The notes below the pieces were generated by a model. That model ran no database searches, was not told where the DNA came from, and saw nothing but the letters and a program-made list of their open reading frames with translations. A stretch of 48,590 bases of DNA, from positions 6,034 to 54,623 of the forward strand of contig WKLE02000326.1 in assembly GCA_014885115.2 (NCBI GenBank), read 5' to 3'. Of this stretch, positions 21,646-32,363 are shown piece after piece. Position 1 is the first letter of the stretch. Each line of letters opens with the position of its first letter. This stretch comes from Asterionellopsis glacialis (taxonomy: Eukaryota; Bacillariophyta; Plagiogrammaphyceae; Rhaphoneidales; Asterionellopsidaceae). The position numbers were made by a program, and so were the translations under genes.

Positions 21646-22668
21646 TCATCGTTCATCCTCATCTGGTTCAATTCTTGATAGTTGTGTTTTGTACGGTATA
21701 ACAGTCTGGATTTGTGCTCTCCATGCACTTTGGGCAATTTCGTATAATTGGCAATCATATTTATTCATTTTGTAAAATTTGTGCCATTCTTCCGATTCAT
21801 GATCCAGTATCCATTTTTCTTTAATATTGTCAGCATTCACAGCTTCTTCTATACACATTTTGCCTTCTTCTTCACTTCCCTGTTTGAATTCCCAACCAAA
21901 GTATTCACCCATCCTAAACAAGCTTTTGGACATTTTATCGACAGTACCCACAACACTTGTTTCGCGTACAACATGCTTGGCGACACCTAATTGTTTAAAT
22001 TCAATTGGACCTTCATGAATATCCGATAAATATCGCGTTAACCAATTATCTTTATCGGGAAAAGTTGGTAAATTTTCATGTAAATCGTAATCCAGTGGAT
22101 GACGAAAGAATGCAAACATCCGCCCAAAGTGTTCTGGAGTAAAAATAGTAATAGCCTCGCGAATAAGGGGTGATGTAACAACAAAATTCTTCGATTTACG
22201 TGCAGCCAAATTAACTTCCTTGGCTTTTTCAATACTTTCTAATGTATTGAGTTCCACCAATTCTAATCCATAACAATCTGTCAAAACTCGTTTGACAATA
22301 ATTTCATCACTTTTATGCAAATGCCAAAAGAAGGGCACATCATTCTCTTTATCCACGGGTTGATCTAATACGACATCTCTCAATAGAGTGTAAGGATAAA
22401 ATAATGTCAATAAACTATTAGGATACCGACCATTATACAATTCCTCTTCTTTAGGGAACAAATATTGTATAAGGTTCACTGCCCCATCATATATATCAGA
22501 GGCAGCAACAATTACAACAAAACAGAAAATACCGAACAATATAATTGGTTTCCTTGTTTGTTCTAATCCCATCAAACACAGTTTCTTGCCCAATTTGACA
22601 TAAGTTGCTAGACGTGATCGTTCTCGTCCATATGGATCATAATCATTGTATGGAAATCGATTGCTCAT
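21646..22668 (-). CDS. Sulfotransferase-like type II membrane protein, cofactor loop degenerate
   Basis: 340 aa, single exon, ATG at 22668. A short cytoplasmic N-terminus is followed by one membrane span at about residues 42-59 (ILFGIFCFVVIVAASDIY), the layout of a Golgi type II enzyme. The lumenal part resembles the sulfotransferase fold used by many algal proteins: VPFFWHLHKSDEIIVKRVL sits where the PAPS 5'-phosphosulfate loop (normally KSGGT-like) should be. RMFAFFRHPLD fits the 3'-phosphate motif. DNWLTRYLSD, AKHVVRETSVVGTVDKM and YFGWEF follow as in family members. The loop glycines are replaced, and the segment after RHP is shorter than usual, so catalysis is doubtful. Family membership is inferred from these motifs with moderate confidence. 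Confidence 0.65.
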   Translation of the reverse strand: MSNRFPYNDYDPYGRERSRLATYVKLGKKLCLMGLEQTRKPIILFGIFCFVVIVAASDIYDGAVNLIQYLFPKEEELYNGRYPNSLLTLFYPYTLLRDVVLDQPVDKENDVPFFWHLHKSDEIIVKRVLTDCYGLELVELNTLESIEKAKEVNLAARKSKNFVVTSPLIREAITIFTPEHFGRMFAFFRHPLDYDLHENLPTFPDKDNWLTRYLSDIHEGPIEFKQLGVAKHVVRETSVVGTVDKMSKSLFRMGEYFGWEFKQGSEEEGKMCIEEAVNADNIKEKWILDHESEEWHKFYKMNKYDCQLYEIAQSAWRAQIQTVIPYKTQLSRIEPDEDER

Positions 22669-23452
22669 TTTGTATATTTCTTTTGCTGAACGGATCTAGG
22701 TGATTTTGTACTTTTGCCAATCTCTCTTTCGTTTGTGCTATATTATTCTTTATTGTTCTTTATTGCAAATTCATTTGCTTTTGTGATTCTTGCTTCCGTT
22801 CAATTAAATTGCTTTTCTATTGCTTGTATCTCAATAGCAATAAGCACGGGAAGGTACTGTACTCCTGGTTCGGGAACAAGGGGCGCTGAGGGTAACTCAA
22901 ACAAGGCGACAGCGGCGATATAACTTGTCGACAATAAGATACAAAGATGTTATCAACCGTAATGTCCCTCTCTGTTGCCTGCTATGTCTGAAAAGAAAGA
23001 CTTTAGATCGTGCGCTGTGCCATAGTCTGATCTTGTCTCCTCTCGGAGGGAGAAACAAAAAAGTAAAAGATGGTGCCTGTGCTGCTATTATGTGACACCA
23101 GTGACGCACATTTGAGTCATCGGTCATCAAACATCACAGTAGGTCATTTTCTGCTAATCTGTCTCCTGTAAAAAGAACAATCAGACCTTGAACGTGATCC
23201 AACGACGGAGTACCTGGTACCAGGTACCAGTTCCAGCCACAGTAACAGGTAAAAGTAGTCCAACTTTACACCCCATTTGTAGAAATGACGGACTCGTGTA
23301 CATAATATCTTTGCTCAAGTACGCACTAAAAATCTTTGTGTTCACTTATCGTCTTTGATGAGTATCCTAAACAACAGTGATGTCAACAAAGAACAAATGC
23401 ATCATCTTGTGTCAAACCTACTTCGAGAACTTCGGTTATCACTGTATCTTTT
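22669..23452. other. Intergenic region, no gene seen
   Basis: No supported gene. It contains an AGATACAAAGATG word (about 22937) and a perfect 18-bp GTACC palindrome at 23210-23227. Confidence 0.5.
23210..23227. repeat. 18-bp perfect palindrome, GTACC type
   Basis: GTACCTGGTACCAGGTAC is identical to its reverse complement, and further partial copies of the unit follow directly (CAGGTACCAG). Related words recur in other intergenic regions of the window. Confidence 0.85.
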
Positions 23453-23882
23453 TTCTCGGAGGGAAGGATTCGTTAGAAAAAATATGAAAAAGATACACCG
23501 TAAAGAGGTTATGCGGGAAGGCTTTCTCAAAAGTACGTACTTCTGATAATATCCTTTGATATCCAATGATATCATTTGGTGGTTTCTCGATATTCATCGT
23601 GTCAACCTGCCTACCTCCAAAGTGCGATTTTTTTGTCACCTTCTCGGAAGGAATTTGAGAAGCTAGGATTCTTGAGAAAAAAATATGAAAAAGATACACC
23701 GTCAAAATTTATCTTTTTAAGGCGATGCGGGAAATATATCCTTTCTTAAAAGTACGTACTTTGATTATATCTTTGACATCCAATAATATCATTTGATGGT
23801 TTCTCGAAACTCATCGTGTCAACCCTACCTACCCGCAAAGTAAGAATTTTTTGTCATCTCGGAAGGAATTTGAGAACCGAGA
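23453..23882. repeat. Imperfect tandem duplication, ~188 and ~216 bp, plus a third partial start
   Basis: Copy 1 (23453-23640) and copy 2 (23641-23856) share the ordered blocks TCTCGGA.GGAA, AATATGAAAAAGATACACCG, AAAAGTACGTACTT, CATTTGGTGGTTTCTCGA (with variants), and CATCGTGTCAACC. A third copy starts at 23857 and stops after about 26 bp. It is non-coding and of unknown origin. Confidence 0.8.
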
Positions 23883-24112
23883 ACACCGGAACAAGATAGG
23901 TTCGTTGGGAGAAAACTTAAAATTAGACCATGTTGTAATTTTAAAATAATATACACTAATAAGAACTTTTAAATTACTAGTCATAGTTTTTTATATTCAA
24001 ATCAAAAACGGTTTTAATAATAATATACACAGTTTGTTTTGTTGGATTGGATCTCCAAATAATAATAATAATATAACATTCAAAATTTTGATCCATTGTC
24101 TTCTACATTTCT

Positions 24113-26206
24113 TTACACCGACAATGGCAATGAAGATCCAAATTGCGTAGCATCCTTTCCATCATTTCCATTAGTAGAGTTTGCTGTATCGGCAGCTTCT
24201 ACTACAACCCTCACCACATCTTCATCAAATTCATCTAACATGACACCAGCAGCTGCAGCTGAGGCTGATGTTGCCACAGAAGCAACAACTCGATGCAAAT
24301 CTGCCATGACAGCAAGTGATGACATGCTATTGTTGCTGTTCTTGCTGGTTTTCCGCTTCTTCTTAGAACGCGACTTGGAGGAAAAACCTCCTCTCTTTCT
24401 TGTCTCGGCAGCTGCTGTTGCCAAATCAAGTTTGTCGTACAAAGCATTTCGAAGCAGATCAAGATCTAAACCCGAGGAGACCCTAGGGATATCAGTTGAT
24501 GAACTCGTATCATTGGTTTGCACAATTGTTGTTGCTTCTCCAAACTTCTTGTTATCGGAGTGTTCAAGAATCCATTCATCCTGAAGAGCTTCCGTGACAG
24601 TGATGCGTTGGTCAGGATCAGGATGCAACATCTTACGAATAAGCTGCTTGGCCTTCTTGGAGACATTCTTCCAATCAGAAGAAGGAAAGACAACTCCAGA
24701 CGAATCATTTTCATCGTCTTCATCTGTTTCTGACTCAATGCCACTGGCGTATGATGGGGGGACACCTGACAACAACACATAAAGTGAAACTCCCAAAGAG
24801 TAAACATCTACGGCCGTGTCGTATCCCTCGCCAGCACACACTTCAGGTGCAGCGTAGTAGTCCGTACCGACACACGAGTAGGCGCGTGAACGCTTGCTTG
24901 GTGGTGTCAACGGAGAAGCTTCTCCATCAGAACTTGAAGTATCAGATTCGCTCCCATCCGTATGTGGGACGAGGACTCTTGCAACTCCAAAGTCAGCAAG
25001 CTTTACTCGCACGTCTGATTCGTCATCATTTACCAATAAGATATTTTCAGGTTTGACATCACGATGGATAATTCCACGGGCATGAAGATCTTTCAATGCC
25101 GATAGCATTTGAGATGTGATGTAAGCAGCCTGGCTTTCCGTATAGGATTCGCGTCGTTTCTTTTGTATGGCATCAAAGAGCTCACCACCACTGCAGTACT
25201 CCATGACTACATGAATGTCTTCGTCAGATTCAAAGAGGTCTTCAAGAGACACCGTATTTGGATGGTCATTGAAGCATTTCAGAATTTCCCATTCATCTAA
25301 ATGACGACGATTGCGGCGACGCAATCGACGTGCGCGTAGGGCGTCATGTTTGGCAATACTTTTCACAGCCACCTTGACACCATCACGGCGTCGAATGGCT
25401 AATCGGACAGTCGCAGCGCCGCCATGACCCAAAATTCGGCATTGGGAAGAATGGATATCATATTCTTCGGATAAAATTCGAGATGGATCGGCATCAGTGA
25501 CCCTGACAGTTTGTTCAGGTCGTCGAAAGGCTGACAACGTTAAACGCGGTTTACCGCTATTTTGGGTCTTGGATACCCCAATTCTATTTTTCGGTGACAG
25601 ATTTGTCGCGGTATCTTTTGGACATTCCGTGGATATCTTGATATCTTCTTCCTTTGAAATTTCCTCTTCGCCGTAAGATACTTCATGTCGTAGATTTTGT
25701 TTTTGTAATGAATCATGTTTTGAGACCATATTTAATTCTTCTTGATCGGTGCTGCCAACGTCTATGCTTTGGTTGTTTTGTTTCATCGTGGCAGTCTTGG
25801 CGTTGATCGTGGATTCGCATCCTTCTGGTGTTTTCGTACTTTTTGTGTTGATTTTTTGTGTTGCGAGAAGGACCGAAGGAGAACCAGTAATATTTATTCG
25901 GCGTTCGCTTCTTCCAAAAGATTTCACGAATCCTCCAACCCAAGTGTCAGATGGTGACATCCGTGTCACGTCGCGCGACTCGTATGCGCGCGAATCGGTG
26001 GCGCGCCTGCAGTCAGACAAGGAATTCTCGTCGGGCTCGACGAAAGATTCTTCCTTCGAACAACACGCCGATTGTGATGTCTCAATGGGAATTGCGGTCG
26101 TCGAAGAAGAATCTACAATCAACTCCGCTATGTCGTCGGATCCTTGTAACGACCTTGATATCGTGTCACCGTAATATGATGGTGTTGTTGTGTGTGGGAG
26201 ATCCAT
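24113..26206 (-). CDS. Serine/threonine protein kinase
   Basis: 697 aa from the ATG at 26206. The frame extends to another ATG at 26368, but that extension is hydrophobic and unlike a kinase N-terminus. After a Ser/Thr-rich, probably disordered N-terminus (about 1-240) the kinase domain spans about 250-560. It has a glycine loop LGHGGAATVRLA, the ATP-site lysine in VAVKSIAK, MEYCSGGELFDAI in the hinge, HRDVKPENILL, the DFGVAR metal motif, and CVGTDYYAAPEVC. All catalytic residues are present. The layout resembles CAMK-group kinases. The activation segment is enlarged by about 35 residues rich in Ser/Asp. The C-terminus has a basic KSRSKKKRKTSK cluster, a possible nuclear signal, and an Ala-rich helix followed by an acidic patch. 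Substrates are unknown. Confidence 0.88.
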   Translation of the reverse strand: MDLPHTTTPSYYGDTISRSLQGSDDIAELIVDSSSTTAIPIETSQSACCSKEESFVEPDENSLSDCRRATDSRAYESRDVTRMSPSDTWVGGFVKSFGRSERRINITGSPSVLLATQKINTKSTKTPEGCESTINAKTATMKQNNQSIDVGSTDQEELNMVSKHDSLQKQNLRHEVSYGEEEISKEEDIKISTECPKDTATNLSPKNRIGVSKTQNSGKPRLTLSAFRRPEQTVRVTDADPSRILSEEYDIHSSQCRILGHGGAATVRLAIRRRDGVKVAVKSIAKHDALRARRLRRRNRRHLDEWEILKCFNDHPNTVSLEDLFESDEDIHVVMEYCSGGELFDAIQKKRRESYTESQAAYITSQMLSALKDLHARGIIHRDVKPENILLVNDDESDVRVKLADFGVARVLVPHTDGSESDTSSSDGEASPLTPPSKRSRAYSCVGTDYYAAPEVCAGEGYDTAVDVYSLGVSLYVLLSGVPPSYASGIESETDEDDENDSSGVVFPSSDWKNVSKKAKQLIRKMLHPDPDQRITVTEALQDEWILEHSDNKKFGEATTIVQTNDTSSSTDIPRVSSGLDLDLLRNALYDKLDLATAAAETRKRGGFSSKSRSKKKRKTSKNSNNSMSSLAVMADLHRVVASVATSASAAAAGVMLDEFDEDVVRVVVEAADTANSTNGNDGKDATQFGSSLPLSV

Positions 26207-29200
26207 AGCTTCACGGCAATCTGCATAACGATAGTTCGCAAAGAAAAGAACAAATGACAGTGAGTGCCTTTTCAAATTGGACGCTGAGTGAGAAAACGTT
26301 TTTGAGTTTGGTTTGGTGCCCAAGAAAAAAAGGAAGCAACGAAGCGCGCCCGAACACAGAATTTCCATACACTTTGCATGTTGGAAGTTTCTAGAAGAAG
26401 GACGGAACGGGCGCGAGGGGTATAAAACCAGTACCAGGTATGGTACTTATGGTACGAGTAGAGTACTCACGAGGCAGTCATGAAAGGACGCAAAAACAGT
26501 TAAACTCGTATAATTCTGCTGACAGTATCTTTGTATGTGTAATTGGTAGTGACGAATCCTCAACGGATCTGTCACGGCAAGAATAGAACAAAGATACCGA
26601 GGATATCATACCAAAAAATCATGTACGCGTGAAGAATATTCGAAGAGCCAATGGCAAACGCGCATCCGTTAAACATACACATTCTTCAGAACTAAAAGAC
26701 TCCGACTCAAACAATGCTTTGCCCACGCAAGACTTGCGTCATCCTCCACAAGACAAGATATGCACAAGATACCTCTCAGCGAGAACCGGGTTGCCAGATG
26801 AAAACCGTCTGTCTGTCACCACAAAATGACTGAAAAAGTGATGCGCCATCCAACCGGTTGTGCGATCGTGCATCGCAGTGACAAGAAAACAACGTCTCCC
26901 GCAGCACTGGCTGTGTGGCTGGTGAGTTGGGATGGCGAGTGGAGAGAGGTTACCATGTCGCAGCTCTGTCTCCGCCATCCTACAATTAAAAAACATCATC
27001 AGTTCGATATGAATTTTTCAACCCACCCATGAAATAGTTTTGATAAATATCAAATAATATTCATTCAACCTAACATATTTCTTTCAAATCCACGTGCCAT
27101 GGAAAAGAAAAGAAAAATGCTGCCTATTGGGTCGTGTATCACGCTAAATGCCAAGTGTTGATCACACATCACTTGACATCCTGTTCCGTCAAATGATGTT
27201 TTGTCTTGATGTGTTGTCATCTACCTCATATGAAAAAAGATACCCACATTCTCGAAAAAATTCTTTCCTAAACATCACAGAAATCAACTGAGAAAAGTGT
27301 CACAGACAGTGGCCGTTGTGACCGCCGTGACATTCATCGAACATCGCTTTCTTACCTGGACTCATGATTGATAATACACCTATTCTCAAGTCTTTCATTC
27401 TTTGCAGTGAGTGGATGTTGCAACCCCGTAAAGTGTACACTACGTTGTGGGGCGTTTCGTTGCTGTCTCTTGTAGAAAGATCTAAAGATCAATTGAAGAC
27501 AAGGAAACGAAGATTGAGAAAGATCGACTCGAGGCGAGGAAAAAAAAAGATCGATATGTTGTATCCAAGACGTAAACAAATTTTCAAGAAAGGAAAGCTT
27601 TCTTCACTCTGTTTTCGGGAGCCAGATCTTTGACCCAAGAACTGCAAGAAATCTGGTTGGCTGGTTGACGTGTAGAGTTGCACTTTGCTACGGGAGTGTA
27701 CCCTAAGAACGTACTACAATAGGAAATGAGCCAAGTTGAACTGTGGCATATCGACGTCAGCCTTACGCAATGCCATAAGTAAAGTGCCGAATAATTGGGC
27801 TGATGTCAGCCCCGACACAAGACGGTAACATGTACGTCATTGAAGAGTATCAAAATGATAGGCTAAATCATCCTTTCAGGAGTACACTGCAAGGTCACAT
27901 CTACGCGTAGGTCCTACATAAATGAAGACAGTATGAAGATATTCAAGATTCGCAAAGGATACATGCATCCTGCCGTAGGTAGAAAATGTGTAGGGAAAAT
28001 TTCGGAATTCTTGGATCACGGACGGTTGGAAGCAAACGCACGTGATCTTGTCCAATGCAAGATCCTCTTCGTGGTTGATGTTTTCCCTTCATCTCTGATG
28101 TTTTGTTCTTTTGGGGCTGACGTGAGTCCCATCACGCAGCTACCTACTATGTCACTCATCATCAGAACAAATGTTTTCTGTATGATGTAGTCAGCAGACA
28201 AGACTACGATGACTAGATCAGAATGCAATTACATCAGCTGGAAGAAATATATCATGCAAAGGGTAACAATCAACAAGAGTTTTGGAAAGGTTCATCTCTA
28301 AGAGTGTCGTCATCAAAGCAAACTTTTTTCATGAGAAAACACCATTGTGAAATGAGAAATTAGTATGCAAAACACTTTTTAATTTTTCAAGATAACACTA
28401 TTCACATAATCATATCTGACAATAGTAAATATGTATAAAATGTAAAGTATAGAATACAAAGTTATTTGTCTCATGAAAGTTCCATTTCCTGAAGACTTTC
28501 TTTCGAAAATGAACAAGAAATGTTGTCAATCACAGAATTTGATGTAGAGTAAGGTAGGTTCCTAGCACTTTTGTATAAGAGTGTCTGAGGGAGCAAAATA
28601 TTTGGTCGTGCGTTGAATCTCGCTACTTATCACGGAGAACTCAATCCAAAGCTTTGCTGTCTTTTGTACTTGAGGTTTTCCAATGAAATAACTTCATTTT
28701 CAATTTTGGCGGAGCACATTTATGACTGCTGTTTTTTCGTATGTTTTTCAATTATCTTCGTCGCACCTGGTTGTGATATTCACAAAATAAAGATATTCGC
28801 AGCAAGTTGGATTGCTGACTATCTTTCGTGTATAAACACATAGCAAGTAGCAAAAGCATACAAAAACGCTACCAGGGCGAATGGGAACTTCAAAAACGTT
28901 ACTGCGTACAAACTTTACTTTTGGCTAGAATACGTATAATAATACGCAATAGCGAAAAGACAACGCAACTGCGAAGCGATCTGCGTGCAGCAACGTGTAC
29001 AAAACACGGCAAACGTCCATGAATTACAAAGATACTGCCATATCTCTTTGAATAATCTGACCAAACGATCAAAGACAACTTTGTAAACCTTGTGACAACA
29101 ACATCAGAGAGAGATAAAATGAGAGAAACTATAATGGGTTCGTTGATGAATTGAATAAAATGTTTAAAATACATCCTTTTGAACCTCTGAACCTATAATA

Positions 29201-29978
29201 CGATTTTTGCTTTTAACATAATCCAAGTATGATCTAAAAAATATTCGTGAGTTCATGCATAAAAAAATCATCGATACAAGCGAAATATTTGATATCAATA
29301 GAATCTGACTGGAACAACGTCAATACATTTTAGTTCATTTTGTTGCAATTTATGAACGTAGTAGTAGATCCCATCATCATGCTAGATTGCCGTGTTCTCG
29401 CGTTCTCTTTGTCTCTAGAGTTGGTACCAGATACAGAATTGTCCTACAAAGAGAAAAGTCTAAAAAATTTGAGTTCACCGTACCGGTACCCTGTGCTTAA
29501 AGATACTGCTAGCAATACCTGATACTGTACCTGTACCTGTACCCAATTACTGGGACTACCGTACATCGTACTGGTACTACAGCACGTGACAAAATATTTA
29601 ATAAAATGAGTGCAGCATCATTATTGATGTCATCATTTCTGCGAATGAGATCCTATGACGTGTAAGAAGATGCTTGGATCTTTTTTGTTGTATCTGAGTA
29701 TCTTCTTGAGATGTGAGGATCTGGATGATATTCGACTCGACTAATTTTTTCAACCATGACTGAACTGGAACGTTCGACCGTCCATCACCAAAAAAAATCG
29801 ATGGTGGTCAGCGGCCACACGAATCGTCAGTTCAGGGCGTTTTAGCGAGAGGAGTTCTCATGTGCATTTTCCTTCCAACGAATACTTCCTGCAGAATTGA
29901 ATCTGTGAATCATCCAAGAGTCCAAGAGACATCTTTACTTCCACCAATTTCATTTTTGTTTAAAAGATACAGGTCAAG
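26207..29978. other. 3.7-kb gene-poor region
   Basis: No frame above about 90 codons, and none with a recognisable domain or plausible splice partner. It contains a GGGTATAAAACC TATA-like word on the plus strand near 26415. GTACC-type words occur at 26430-26455, with a dense group at 29424-29575. AAGATAC-type words occur near 26528, 26593 and 29025. Short unspliced non-coding RNAs cannot be excluded. Confidence 0.5.
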
Positions 29979-31388
29979 ATGCGTTTCGCTACCGCTGCCG
30001 CCACCAAGGCCTTTGCCTTTTCACGGGTATCTCCTGCCTTCCGCACTGCTCTTCCTGGAGTACAGAATTTTGGTGGTCTTCGTATGATGAGTGCAGCTGC
30101 ACCTGGACCAAAGGTGAGACCAACAAAATTGAATCTCCTCATTTTTTACGAATGCAATCGTGTATCCTTGTAATTACGGAAAGATTGTTTTTATGAAAAA
30201 CTTTTCGTTGAAAAATCAAATTTAATTGGCTTTGCGCCTCACTTTTCTCTTCAATTTTTTTAAACATTGCAGCCAGTCAATCCTGAATTTTCGTCTGGTC
30301 CATGCAAGAAGCGTCCTGGATACGATATTGCTGGTCTCGACCAACGCACCTTGGGAAGATCCCATCGTTCCAAGATTGGAAAGGAGCGTCTTGCCTTGGC
30401 TATTTCCGAAACAAAGCGTATCTTGGGTATCCCTGATGACTACTTGGTTGGAATTGTGCCTGCCTCTGATACTGGTGCATACGAAATGGCCATGTGGAAC
30501 ATGCTTGGTGCTCGCAATGTTGACATTTGTCATTGGGAATCCTTCGGTAAGGGATGGTTCGGGGATGCCGTCTCTCACTTGAAGTTGCGTGACACTGTGG
30601 AAGTTAATGAACATACTGCCGACTATGGTGAGCTTCCCGATCTTTCCAAGATCAATCCTGAAAACGATGTTTGCTTCACCTTCAATGGAACCACCTCTGG
30701 TGTTCGTGTCCCTGAGGGATGCGACTTCATTTCGGATGACCGTACAGGTTTGACTCTTTGTGATGCCACGTCTGCTTGCTTTGCCATGAACATGCCCTGG
30801 GAAAAGCTTGATGTTACAACCTACTCTTGGCAAAAGGTTTTGGGTGGAGAAGGTGCACATGGCATCCTTATTTTGAGTCCCCGTGCTGTCGAACGTCTTG
30901 AAACGTACACTCCCGAAAACCGTCCCCTTCCCAAAATCTTCCGTCTTGCAAGCAAGGGCAAGATCAGTGCTGGTATCTTCAAGGGTGCCACCATTAACAC
31001 CCCCTCTATGATTGCCGTTGAGGATTACATTGATGCTCTTACATGGGCTGACTCTTGCGGTGGTGTTCCCGCTCTTGTCCAAATGAGTCAAGACAACTTG
31101 GCTGTACTAGAAAATTTTGTTGATGACAATGACTGGATTGACTTTTTGGCCAAGGACCCAGCTACAAGATCCTCCACATCTGTCTGTCTGACATTGGACT
31201 TGGATTCTGACCAAATCAAGAAATTTGTTTCACTGCTCGAAAGTGAGAATGTTGCACTGGACATTGGCGGATACCGCGATGCCCCACCATCCATCCGTAT
31301 CTGGTGTGGATCTACTGTTGAGAAGGCTGATGTTGAGGCTCTCATGCCTTGGCTCAAGTGGGCCTACGATGAAGTCAAGAGCTCATAA
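29979..31388 (+). CDS. serC: Phosphoserine aminotransferase (two exons, organelle leader)
   Basis: Exon 1 is 29979-30113 and exon 2 is 30273-31388. The 159-bp intron has a GTGAGA donor and GCAG acceptor, giving 416 aa. Exon 1 encodes an Arg/Ala/Phe-rich, acid-free leader ([20 protein letters not shown]...) typical of a mitochondrial presequence. The mature part begins [17 protein letters not shown], followed by [16 protein letters not shown] and [10 protein letters not shown]. The PLP-binding lysine lies in [14 protein letters not shown] (K233). The enzyme transfers the amino group from glutamate to 3-phosphohydroxypyruvate, step two of serine synthesis. The motif order resembles the SerC type of Methanosarcina and alphaproteobacteria rather than the E. 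coli type. Codon use is C-rich, as in well-expressed genes. The antisense frame opposite exon 2 is a shadow. Confidence 0.92.
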
Positions 31389-31982
31389 AAGGTATCTTCA
31401 TCCAAGACATGTAGGTTGAAATCTCGTTTTTTGATGTACGGGCTCAAGTATGCATAATCAAACATGTGAGGAGCTCTTCATATTATGCACTAAATATAAC
31501 ATTGTAAAAACCACAAAATTATAGAATATATGCGCTGCTATTTTTTTCTGCGTGTTTGAGATCAGTCACTTGGTACTTATAGTTTTGGTGATGAGTCATG
31601 ACCTCCGACAGGTCATTTTTCCTTGATTTAGTGAAATACAAAAAGGTGCTAAATGAAGGGTAAAGAAATTTTTACTCACTGTTTATTGGGATGTAAAAAT
31701 GTAGGATAAATTTTCGTAGCAGTAATTGAGGTGATGATACACAAATGGAAGTTTAGTGGCATTATGTGCCGCTGTGGAAGTCCCTATTGCGAAACAGTCC
31801 AAAGCATCGCAAACTAGGCAAAAAAAACTTCCACCAACATTTAGACGAAAAATTCATGTGAATATCCAAATGTGCAAAGAATATAATCATCTAGGTTTAA
31901 AAATATTTCATTAATAACATTAGACCAGTGCTGAAGCATGTTTCTATTTTTGATTATATTTTTTGTTTTATTTGAAGACGGG
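31389..31982. other. Intergenic 3' flanks of two convergent genes
   Basis: AT-rich, no supported gene. The serC and uL23 transcripts converge here. Confidence 0.5.
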
Positions 31983-32363
31983 TTAGATTTCAGCAGTGCC
32001 ATCTTGGTCGTCTAATTCGGCTATGCGTGTTCCAATACCAACATCTTTCAGTGAATCCTCAAAGGTAACGATAGCCTTTTTAAAGTCCTTGTATTTGTAA
32101 TAAACAATTCGACGTTTACCAATAACTCGTTTACGTTTTCCAAGATAATTCATGGTGTTGATCTTCTTTACAGGTAATTGGTAAATCTTGGTCAAATATT
32201 CTCTAAGTTCCCACTTTGTCATTTGGGGTAAGACCCGAAATACAGCACTTGCATTTCGTGTTGCCGTGGCATTACGAGCAGATACCAACGTTATGGGCAT
32301 ATTGGGCATCCACATACGAAAGCCCATGTCGACCTTAGCGAGCAATGGTACTGAAAATCTCAT
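31983..32363 (-). CDS. Mitochondrial ribosomal protein uL23 (MRPL23-like)
   Basis: 126 aa, single exon, ATG at 32363. The centre shows the mitochondrial uL23 pattern: AVFRVLPQMTKWELREYL, IYQLPVKKINTMNYLGKRKR, then RRIVYYKYKDFKKAIVTF. uL23 binds domain III of the large-subunit rRNA near the peptide exit tunnel. The protein lacks a long cleavable presequence, as many mitochondrial ribosomal proteins do; its basic N-terminus may serve. Length is normal for the family. Confidence 0.88.
   Translation of the reverse strand: MRFSVPLLAKVDMGFRMWMPNMPITLVSARNATATRNASAVFRVLPQMTKWELREYLTKIYQLPVKKINTMNYLGKRKRVIGKRRIVYYKYKDFKKAIVTFEDSLKDVGIGTRIAELDDQDGTAEI

Noticed and set aside
30222..31091. 289-codon minus-strand frame opposite serC
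   Set aside because: It lies wholly antisense to the well-supported serC exon and has no domain. It is a codon-bias shadow.
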